This document shows, in pieces, positions 47,914 to 57,700 of a stretch of DNA of 64,000 nt. Source of the stretch: Acinetobacter apis. GTDB taxonomy: Bacteria; Pseudomonadota; Gammaproteobacteria; Pseudomonadales; Moraxellaceae. The notes under the pieces are model-generated. The model was given only the letters and a program-made list of their open reading frames with translations. It made no database searches and was not told the DNA's origin. The stretch lies in NCBI RefSeq assembly GCF_900197575.1, contig NZ_FZLN01000002.1, positions 124,001 through 188,000 on the forward strand, in the 5' to 3' direction. How positions within the stretch are numbered: the first letter of the stretch is position 1; each line of letters begins with the position of its first letter. Position numbers and translations under genes: made by a program.

Positions 47914-49137
47914 TCATCCTTTAGATATTTGTTCAGGCGACAGCCCAAAACCATCTAAAACTGTTCTAAATTTTGCAGCCGTTTCATTACACTCGGCAGC
48001 AGGATCAGATGCAGCGACAATCCCTGCACCTGCAAAAAGCCGTGCAGTATGTTCAAAAATCCGTGCACAGCGGACCGTGACTGACCATTCACCATTGCCA
48101 CAACCATCTGCCCAACCCATAGTTCCTGCAAATAATTCCCGATTAAATGGTTCAAGTTCAGCAATTTTTTTGCGTGCTATATCGGTCGGTTGACCACAAA
48201 TGGCAGGTGTGGGATGAAGCTTCTCAACCAAATCAAAGACATGCGTTTGCTCATCTTTTAATGTCCCTTCAATTTGGGTTGCTAAATGCCATAAACGTTT
48301 GGTTCGAATTAAACTTGGTTGTTTAGGAATATGCAGTTGTTTGCAAAATGGATTCAGTTGATCAGCAATCATTTCAATGACCAAAGCATGCTCATATTGG
48401 TCTTTTTCAGAATTTAAAAGCTGTTGTGCATGATATTGATCTTGTGCAACATCCGCACTTCGTGGCAATGTCCCTGCCACAGGTTTACTCCAAATGCGCT
48501 GCTGCTGTTTAGCAATTAATAATTCGGGGCTAGCGCCTACAAACCATCCTTCTTGTTGAGGATTACGTGCAACCGCATAATTATAACCATCTGGATTATG
48601 CTTTGATAAATTATAATAAAGCTTAGAAATATCAATTTTTTGATGGAAAGATATATGTAATATTCGAGCCAAGACTGCTTTATCTAGCAGATTATTTTTT
48701 AATGCATGAACCAAGGTTTCAACTGATTGTTGAAAGTCTTCAGCACTTGGGATGTAACTTGTGCTGTGATATTGATGGGTTAAATCATAATCTGCTTGCG
48801 AAAATAACAGCTTTTGATAATAGTTTGCCTGTTGCATGATCATCAAGTTAACATCTTCTGCATGACTAAATGGAATACCGCCCATAATCAATGCATCAGG
48901 ATGACCTTGCTGAATAGTGTCTTGTAATTGCAACTTGGCTTGTTTTAACCAAGCTGACAAATCTTGATCAGGTGAGACATGCACATCTGCCAATTTTTGG
49001 TGACTTTGAATCACATAATCAGGGGTACTAAATAAAAATGCAGGTGTATCTCCGCACTGTAAAACCTCTTCTGCTAAGGCAACATGTGCTTCTGTTAAAT
49101 TCGGATCTTGAATAAAATAAGGTGGTTGAATAGACAT
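47914..49137 (-). CDS. entC: Isochorismate synthase
   Basis: Converts chorismate to isochorismate (Mg-dependent). A 407-residue chorismate-binding enzyme with LDKAVLARI, RNPQQEGWFVGASPELL, GTLPRS, HPTPAICGQPTDIARK and AGTMGWADGCGNGEWSVTVRCARI, typical of EntC/DhbC. The N-terminal 110 residues are more variable. It follows entA by 64 bases and overlaps or nearly touches entE. Confidence 0.96.
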   Translation of the reverse strand: MSIQPPYFIQDPNLTEAHVALAEEVLQCGDTPAFLFSTPDYVIQSHQKLADVHVSPDQDLSAWLKQAKLQLQDTIQQGHPDALIMGGIPFSHAEDVNLMIMQQANYYQKLLFSQADYDLTHQYHSTSYIPSAEDFQQSVETLVHALKNNLLDKAVLARILHISFHQKIDISKLYYNLSKHNPDGYNYAVARNPQQEGWFVGASPELLIAKQQQRIWSKPVAGTLPRSADVAQDQYHAQQLLNSEKDQYEHALVIEMIADQLNPFCKQLHIPKQPSLIRTKRLWHLATQIEGTLKDEQTHVFDLVEKLHPTPAICGQPTDIARKKIAELEPFNRELFAGTMGWADGCGNGEWSVTVRCARIFEHTARLFAGAGIVAASDPAAECNETAAKFRTVLDGFGLSPEQISKG

Positions 49138-49201
49138 CGCATGCTTCCTTCTGCGGTTATATATTATTCATTTTTTTGTCATTAATTGATTAAATGATCG
49201 A

Positions 49202-49972
49202 CTACACACCTAATGTAGCGCCTCCATCGACCACAATTTCTTGCATCGTGATTTGTGATGCTTGCTCAGACAATAAAAACACCACCGCATGGGCAATGTC
49301 TTCTGCTTGTGCCATTCGCTTAAGTGGAATACCGGTGCGAAACTGCACTAAGTCACCATCCACAATGCTTGCTGGCGGATGCTCATCTGTCCACAACTGT
49401 TTTTGCATTTGAGTCAAAGTTGAACCTGGGGAAACCACGTTAACGCGGACATTAAAAGGGGCAACTTCTAAGCCTAAATTACGACAAAAATGGCTTAGCG
49501 CAGCTTTGGTTGTGGCATATAAGCCAAGTTGTGTCCGAGCCATACGGGCACTGTTTGAGCTGACAGTAACAATGCTGCCACCACCTTGTTGAACCAAATG
49601 TTGAGCAACATATTGACTCAACACAATGGGAGCTTGTAAGTTCACGGCAATCGAGCTTTGCCAATCTTCGAGTGTTGCCTCTAACAGCGACGTCATTTTT
49701 AAAATACCTGCCACATTCACTAAACCAACCACATGATGATGTTGAACGATGTGTTGAATGAGCTTTTGTATTTGAGAAAATTCCGTGATGTCTTGCACCA
49801 TCGCATGCCAACGGTGTTGATGTTGTTCTGTTATTTTTTGCTTAACTTCCCACTGATTTTTATCTGGTTCAATATCAATTCCAATGACATCAAAATCTTG
49901 TTCTAATAACTTTAAGGCAATAGCAGCCCCAATTCCTCTTGCAGCTCCTGTAACCACAATGGTAGAACCCAT
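49202..49972 (-). CDS. entA: 2,3-dihydro-2,3-dihydroxybenzoate dehydrogenase
   Basis: Oxidises 2,3-dihydro-DHB to 2,3-DHB with NAD+. A 256-residue short-chain dehydrogenase: cofactor motif TGAARGIGAAIA, GLVNVAGI, the catalytic SSNSARMARTQLGLYATTKAAL (Ser-Tyr-Lys with YATTK), and RVNVVSPGSTLTQMQ. First gene of the leftward DHB operon, with a Fur box 59 bases upstream. Confidence 0.95.
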   Translation of the reverse strand: MGSTIVVTGAARGIGAAIALKLLEQDFDVIGIDIEPDKNQWEVKQKITEQHQHRWHAMVQDITEFSQIQKLIQHIVQHHHVVGLVNVAGILKMTSLLEATLEDWQSSIAVNLQAPIVLSQYVAQHLVQQGGGSIVTVSSNSARMARTQLGLYATTKAALSHFCRNLGLEVAPFNVRVNVVSPGSTLTQMQKQLWTDEHPPASIVDGDLVQFRTGIPLKRMAQAEDIAHAVVFLLSEQASQITMQEIVVDGGATLGV

Positions 49973-50030
49973 AAATCACTCCAAGTCGACCATTAATTGA
50001 GTAGTTAATACAAATAATTCTTATTAACAT

Positions 50031-50048
50031 AATGATAATTATTTTATT
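50031..50048. promoter_or_regulatory. Putative Fur box, entA side
   Basis: AATGATAATTATTTTATT matches the left two-thirds of the Fur consensus, located in the 268-base divergent promoter region, 59 bases from the entA start. Confidence 0.75.
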
Positions 50049-50161
50049 AATCTTAACTGAAACTTAATTGAATCATTCTATGTGTCATATTTATTTAAAT
50101 TACTAATATATACATATGATATTTATTAAAAAAATTAATTGGTCAATTTTTTATTAATAAT

Positions 50162-50180
50162 AATGATAATCGTTTTTATT
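50162..50180. promoter_or_regulatory. Putative Fur box, fes side
   Basis: AATGATAATCGTTTTTATT, 61 bases ahead of fes. Together with the entA-side box it makes the divergent promoter region iron-controlled. Confidence 0.8.
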
Positions 50181-50240
50181 TACTAACAAAAATTACTCTG
50201 ATAATTTAACGCGAAAATTTCCTATAAAAATGGTCAATAG

Positions 50241-51530
50241 ATGAAGCTAAAATTTCATCCTACTCATCCCATATTGAATCAAGATCATGTTGGCTCAAGC
50301 ATGTGGTGGGAGCAGATTAAAGACATTCAAAATCCGCTCATTACAGATCAGGACAACCACATTCAATGTCATTTTATTTATAGAAAAAAAAATTCTGACC
50401 ATCATGTTTTAATTGATATTTATTCACAAACCCCTTCGGTATATGAACAGTGGAATCTTTTTCACTGTATTGAAAATACAGATGTTTGTGTTTACGAGAT
50501 TGCTCTACCACGCGATTGGTTTGGCAGCTATGTGATTGTTGAAACCGTAGAACATCCACCTTTAACCACAATTGCTGCTGAGCGCCGTGCATGGTGGGTT
50601 CAACAATTACAACAGTGTGCACAAGTCGATCCATATAATGCTTATCCAAGCTATAAAGGTCAAATTGCTGCTGTTATTCACCAAATGTATGCTGTTGATG
50701 AGTTCCCAATCATATCAAAATCGAATTCATTAAATCGATATCAATCAAAATCATGGCATAGTGAAATATTAAATACTTGTTATCAAATCGATATTTACAC
50801 CACCGAAGATCACAAATCACTGCAAGAGACTCCATTTGATTTGCCTCTCATTTTATTTTTAGATGGGCAATTGTGGTCTCAACAATCAGCATTGCATACC
50901 AAGCTTGCACAACACACTATATTACACCGTATAAAGCCTGCAATGTATGTGTTAATCCACTCTGCCTTTGAGCGACGACAACATGATTATGGTTGTCATG
51001 ATCAGTTTAGTCATGCTGTGGTGAATGAATTAATTCCTTGGTTACAACAATGGCAAGCAAACATTGATTTGAATCAAGTTTCTTTAATTGGTCAAAGCCT
51101 AGGCGGCTTATGTGCCATACACAGCAGCATATTGTATCCAAATACCTTTCAACATGTGGTGGCACAATCGGGTGCATATTGGTGGTCTGACTTGACCCAT
51201 AGCCCGTTTTTACAATCCCAACGAGATGCCTATCATTCAGCAGCGCATAAACCACCTATCGGTACTCAAACAACATCTACATCTGATGTTCAAACGACAC
51301 CTGATTTTAATCATTTGATTCAGCCGCATTTAGCAGCTTATTCAACATCGACTCAATTTCATATGAGTGCGGGACAGTGTGAAAGCGATATGTATGAGTT
51401 GTCTCAACAACTCGATCTGCAATTCAAACATCACGGTATTCATTCCAATTTTCATCCATTTTACGGCGGACATGATCCTGTTCATTGGCACCACGATTTA
51501 TTAAATACGCTTCAACACATTCTTGCTTAA
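50241..51530 (+). CDS. fes: Fes-family enterochelin (catechol trilactone) esterase
   Basis: A 429-residue cytoplasmic esterase (no signal peptide). Fes hydrolyses the serine ester bonds of ferric enterobactin-type trilactones, freeing iron. The N-terminal beta-sandwich (about 1-190) precedes an alpha/beta-hydrolase domain with the nucleophile elbow LIGQSLGGLCAIHS, an acid in the GQCESDMYELSQQ region and the catalytic His in FYGGHDPVHWHHD. Length is near E. coli Fes (400). It opens the rightward operon fes-mbtH-NRPS-entS, and its presence argues that the product is a serine-linked lactone. Confidence 0.93.
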   Translation: MKLKFHPTHPILNQDHVGSSMWWEQIKDIQNPLITDQDNHIQCHFIYRKKNSDHHVLIDIYSQTPSVYEQWNLFHCIENTDVCVYEIALPRDWFGSYVIVETVEHPPLTTIAAERRAWWVQQLQQCAQVDPYNAYPSYKGQIAAVIHQMYAVDEFPIISKSNSLNRYQSKSWHSEILNTCYQIDIYTTEDHKSLQETPFDLPLILFLDGQLWSQQSALHTKLAQHTILHRIKPAMYVLIHSAFERRQHDYGCHDQFSHAVVNELIPWLQQWQANIDLNQVSLIGQSLGGLCAIHSSILYPNTFQHVVAQSGAYWWSDLTHSPFLQSQRDAYHSAAHKPPIGTQTTSTSDVQTTPDFNHLIQPHLAAYSTSTQFHMSAGQCESDMYELSQQLDLQFKHHGIHSNFHPFYGGHDPVHWHHDLLNTLQHILA

Positions 51531-51554
51531 AACATCACAATAAGGACATGTTAT

Positions 51555-51770
51555 ATGAGTCAATTACAAGAAAATTATGTCAATCCATTTGATAACGAAC
51601 AACTTCCTTTTCAGGTATTAAAAAACCAAGCTGGTGAATATAGTTTATGGCCTGCAACACATCACTTGCCTGCAGGTTGGGAAAGCCATTTTGGTCCTGA
51701 TACACGCCGTGCATGTATCGATTATGTCGAACAACATTGGACATCAATCAATCCATTTCAGCATGCTTAA
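51555..51770 (+). CDS. MbtH-like protein (YbdZ)
   Basis: A 71-residue MbtH-like protein: NPFDNEQLPFQVLKN, GEYSLWP, LPAGWESHFG, then CIDYVEQHW. The three conserved tryptophans and the NPFD start are present. MbtH proteins bind and activate NRPS adenylation domains, here those of the adjacent synthetase (12-base gap). Expected to be essential for siderophore assembly. Confidence 0.96.
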   Translation: MSQLQENYVNPFDNEQLPFQVLKNQAGEYSLWPATHHLPAGWESHFGPDTRRACIDYVEQHWTSINPFQHA

Positions 51771-51782
51771 AGGAGTTGCCGC

Positions 51783-54700
51783 ATGAATCAATCTTTACCT
51801 TACCGACCTCAAGCAAATACATCGTATACACAAGAGTACCCTCTACTATCGACACAGCATGGCATATTTTTGGCTGATCATTTAACTGAGATTGAAAACT
51901 TATATGCGGTTGCACACTGTTTAGAATGTCCAAATAGTTTAGATATCTCTCAATTTACATTGGCCATTCAACAAGGTATTACTGAAGCAAAATCCATTAC
52001 AGCAGCTTATTCAACTCAAGCCCATCAGGCCGTATTTTTGCTTCAGCCTGATGCTAAAATTGCCATTGAAACATTGGACTTTCGTCATTTAGCTGCTGAA
52101 CAAGCAATCCAACAAGTTTGGGATTGGATAGCTAGAGATCGTCAAAATGCCCCATCATTAAAGCAAAATAGTCATGCGCTCTATCGGCAAGTGCTTTTTC
52201 TAACGCATGACAAAGTATTTTGGTATCAACGCTATCACCATATTATGTTAGATGGTTTTAGCTTGATTCAACTGACTAAACGCATCATGGAAATTTATCA
52301 ATACCGTGTGTTGAATCAACCTGTCACGCCATCGCCATTTATTGGTGTAGATGACGTCATTGGAGAGCGTTTGGCCTATGAAAAGAGCCAACAATTTAAA
52401 ATAGACCAACAGTTTTGGCAGCGCTATTGTGAGGATTTACCCTCCCCCATCACACTGAGTATTCATCATGCTGCTGCAAAAACCACAGCGAAATTTGTAC
52501 AGCATCAATTGCATTTTTCAACAGGAATTTTAAATAAAATTCAGCATCTTGCAACAGAGAACAAATGCACACTGCCTGATTTAATGATGGCATTGTCTTT
52601 ATTGTATCTGTATAAAATGAGTGATAAATCTGCTTTGGTGGTGGGGATTCCATTCATGCGCAGACTTGGCTCTAAAGCCATTCGCGCTGTAATGCCAACA
52701 GTAAATGTGTTACCGGTCAAGTTTAATGTACTTCCAAACTCAAGCTGGTATGACTTAGCCACTCAAGTTCAACACATGCTGACATCGATTCGTCCACATC
52801 AAAAATATGATGCTGAACATATTGTGCGTGATCTTAACAGTGTCGATATTCACGAACGTATCCATGGCCCCATTCTAAATTATAAAGCGTTTGATCAAGA
52901 CTTTAAGCTGGGTCAAGATGCTATTCAAACGCATCACATTTCTACCGGCCCAATTGATGACTTTGAGTTTTCATTTATTGTACAACAGCATACTTTAGTG
53001 ATTGAGCTACGTGCAGATGCTGAACGTTATAGTCAGCAAGAGTTACTTGCACACGGGCAACGCCTCACCCTCCTTTTAGAGCAAGCATTAGCACAACCCA
53101 AACAGGCCATTCAACAGATAGACATTGTGCCGCAATCTGAAAAAAAAGCGTTAATTCAAGCTGGTACAGGTGAAAATATTACTCATCCGAATAAATATAA
53201 TAATATTTTAGATATCTTTTATGAACAAGCTGCGTTATATCCTGACCGCATTGCACTCGTAAGTGGTGAGCGTGACCATTTATATCAACTCAGCTTTGCC
53301 GAACTATCCATTAAAATTAATCAATTTACACGATACTTAAAGGCACAAGGGGCCAAAAAAAATACCGTGATTGCGGCTGCAATGCCACGCTCTGCAGAAT
53401 CTGTGGTGGTAATGCTGTCAATTTTAAATTCAGGTGCAAGCTTTTTACCCCTTGATTTAGATTATCCAATCGATCGCATGCAAATGATGTGTGAAGATGC
53501 CAATCCCATTTTTGTGCTGACTACACCATTGGTAACACATCAATTGCCACCTCATTTAAAACGGATTTACTTAGATGATCCACAGGTGCTTGAACAAATT
53601 CAACGCCAAGATAGCCAACCTATTCCACCAAGCCAACGTCATTTTGACTTTCAAGATGTTGCCTATGTCATTTTCACCTCAGGCAGTACAGGTCGCCCTA
53701 AAGGGGTGATGAATACACATGGGTCTTTACTGAATCTCATTCTTTCACATCAACACACAATTTTTCAACCTGCTTTAGATACAGTGAATCAAAAGCACCC
53801 ACATCGCACATTACGTGCAGCACATACCCATTCATTTTCATTTGACTCATCATGGATACAAGTATTTTGGATGATATGGGGACAAGAATTACATATTTTT
53901 GATGAACATATGCGTCGTGATGCTTGGGGCTTAGTCCAAGAAATTCAGCATCGCCATATTGATACTTTGGACTTACCGCCGTCATTTTGTGCACAAATGA
54001 TTACCAACGGTTTATTTGCTCAAGGTCAACATCATCCAAATCTAATTTTAATTGGTGGTGAGGCTGCACCATTGGCATTGTGGCAACAATTAAATGCTCA
54101 GCCTGATTTATTTGCACATAATTTATATGGTCCAACAGAATACACGGTTGACACATTCCGTGCAGAATTAAAACACACAGAGCGTCCTGTCATTGCCAAC
54201 CCCATTGGCAATACACATGCTTATGTTTTAGATCGAGATTTAAAACTCTGTGCCACAGGGGTCATTGGTGAGCTTTATATTTCAGGTTTTGGTATTGCCA
54301 ATGGGTATCTTGGACGTGCTGATTTAAGTGCAACACGCTTTGTAGCCAATCCATTTCAAAGTCAGCAACGAATGTACCGCACAGGTGATTTAGTGCGCTG
54401 GAATACCCAAGGCAAACTTGAATTTATGGGGCGTTGTGACGACCAAATTAAAATCCGTGGTTACCGTGTTGAAATTGGTGAAGTGGAAAATGCACTGTCT
54501 ATTCTTCCCAATATTGAAAGTGCTGTGGTAATTGCAGAACCTATGAATAATAGCCATCGCTTATTGGGCTACTGTGTTGTGAAAGGCTTCGTATGGAATG
54601 CCTCAGATGCAGAACAATTAAGCCAATCTTATTTAAGTGTATTACGCGAAAATTTACCTGATTATATGGTGCCTTCTGCATTGACAGTGATGCAGCAATT

Positions 54701-57700
54701 TCCACGTAATGTCAGTGGTAAAGTGGATAAAAAAGCCTTACCTCGCCCACAAATATCGACACTGAGTCGTACAGCACAAACCCCTGAACAACAATTACTG
54801 TGTGACTTATCAGCTCAAATTCTCAAACTTGAACGCATGGGAATAGATGATGACTTTTTCATGATTGGAGGCGACAGTATTTCTGCCATTATGTTATGTA
54901 CTCAATTACGTCAACATGGCTATGTACTCAAACCAAGCGAAGTATTCCAACTTAAAAATATGGCTGCCATGTCATCACGCTTGAAAAAGTTAGAACAACA
55001 GGCAAATACACCTTTAACTTCTCAGGCTTTAATCGACGAACAAGTGCTCCAACAGGTTAAATCTAAATATGGTGAGCATTTCACTGTATTGCCCTTATTA
55101 CCACTGCATAAAGGCATGCTGTTTCATACACAATTAAACGCACAGCATGCAAGCTATAATGCATTTACCCAAATGAGTTTAACAGGTCAAATCAACCATC
55201 AAGATTTACAACATGCTTTAAATACAGTATTGGCAAAACATCCACAATTGGCAGGATGGTTTGACAGCGAAAATGCCGAAGAACCCATTTTTATTTACCA
55301 AGATCAAATCACCCAAAACTGGCCACTGACACAGCTCCACTGTACGGTCAATCAATTAGAAAACCACATTCAAGATGTGTTACAACAACCCATGCAGGTA
55401 AATCAGGCTTATGGATTAATTCGTGCAGTCTTGATTGAGCATAGCAAAACACATGCAGAGCTCATTATTCTGATTCATCATTTGTTAACAGATGGTTGGT
55501 CAACGCCCTTATTTATGCAAGACTTTATAGCAGCGTATCAAAAGCCTTCTGCCCATTTAAATCCACTGTCCCATTCATATCATGACGTTATGCTGCAACT
55601 GGTTCAGCAAGACCATGCCGCGTCTCAAACCATTTGGGCAGAAGATTTAGATGATGCACAACCTCTGATTTTATTTGAAGCCTCAAAAAATCATGCCATT
55701 CAAGAATATGCATATCAGCTCAGCCCTACACTGAGTCAACAACTAGAGCAGCGCCTTCGTGAAGTAGGTATTACCTTAAATGTGTTTATGCAAATAATTT
55801 GGGCAATGACGCTACAAACATATGCTTACCGTGAAGACATTATTTTTGGTACACCTGTCTCTGGTCGCACAGCACCTATTATGGGCTTAGAACAACAGAT
55901 TGGTTTATTTCTCAATACCATCCCTGTACATGTCAAATTAAATATGCAAAAGAATTTGTGGCAACAGCTAGATGCATTACAGCAGCTGCATAGTCGCCAT
56001 TTAGAACATGATGGCTTAGGTCTTAATGAAATTCAGAATCTCTGTGGTAAAGGACAATTATTTGATACCCTTTTGGTGGTGGAAAACTATCCTGATCATC
56101 AATATTTAGAGCAGCCTTTTGGCAATGCACAGATTGAAAAACTGACCAATCGCGGTTATAGCCATTATCCATTGGCACTGTTAGTGATACCTGACCAATC
56201 TATCGAACTGTTACTAGAGCATCGTGGTGTGGTTGATCAGCCTGATCTATTAATGATGCGTATTGTACAAATGATCGAAACTGCATTACATCAGCCACAT
56301 TTAATATTGGCAGATTACCAAATGCAACTGCCGCAAGAAATGCAGTTTGTGCAATCGATCAATCAAACACAACATGATGTACCTGCCACCACATTACAAA
56401 CCTTATTACAGCATGCAGCTCAAAAACATGCTCACACCGTAGCTTTAATTGATGCTGAGCATACACTGAATTTAAAACAAGTCCGTGAACAAGTCTGCTA
56501 TTTGGCACAACAATTACAGCAGCATAATGTCCAAGCAGGTGATGTGGTTGCTATTGCATTACCCCGCTCAGCCAAATTGAGCTTGGCCGTTTTAGCGGTG
56601 ATTGAAGCAGGTGCTGCCTATTTACCGATTGATTTACAGCATCCTCATGAACGTATTCAATATATGCTTGAAGATGCACAGCCTCGACTTATCATCACCG
56701 AATCCAACATATTGACTGATTTGCCGACCGCGCGATTTGATTTTGATGTACTATTTGAGATCCAAGCAGATACATTTGCCAATTACCAACCCCCCCCTAT
56801 TTCCCCACAACATCCTGCTTATATGATCTATACCTCAGGAACAACAGGACAACCTAAAGGGGTATTGGTCTCTCACCAAGCCATTGTGAATCGGATTTTA
56901 TGGATGCAAGCGCAATATCCGCTCCATACAGATGATGTGATATTACAAAAAACCCCAAGCACCTTTGATGTGTCAGTGTGGGAGTTTTTTTGGTCTTATT
57001 TGGTGGGTGCGCGTTTAGTGATGGCAGAAGAAAATGCCCACAAAGATCCAATTAAGTTATTAGATATCATTCAGACACAAGGCATTACAACACTACATTT
57101 TGTCCCATCCATGTTGTCAGTGTTTGAACAAGCAGTTCGTGCATGTATATCTCAAACAGAATGTCAGCAACTGCCATTAAAACGAGTATTTTGTAGTGGT
57201 GAAGCGTTACCTACAAGCTTAACCACGAGCTTTAGTCAGCACTTTAATGCAGATTTATATAATTTATATGGCCCAACAGAAGCTGCGGTGGATGTCAGTT
57301 TTATGCAAGCTAATACGGCAATAGACACCTCAGAACATCACATTGCGATTGGCTATCCTGTTTGGAATACCGAACTTTATATTTTAGATCAGTATTTACG
57401 CCCTGTGCCACTCAATGTCGATGGTGAACTGTATATTGCAGGTGAACAATTGGCTTTGGGATATCATCACCGACCTGATTTAACAGCAAGCCGTTTTGTG
57501 GCCAATCCATTTCATCATGGCAAACGCATGTACCGCACAGGGGATATTGCGCATTGGCAATCAAATGGTCGTATTCAATATGTTGGCCGTGCTGATGATC
57601 AAGTAAAAATTCGTGGTCAACGTGTTGAATTAGGCGAAATTGAACAGCAAATTCGTTTAATCACGCAAGTAGATGATGTTGTGGTTCATCCTGTTGTTTT

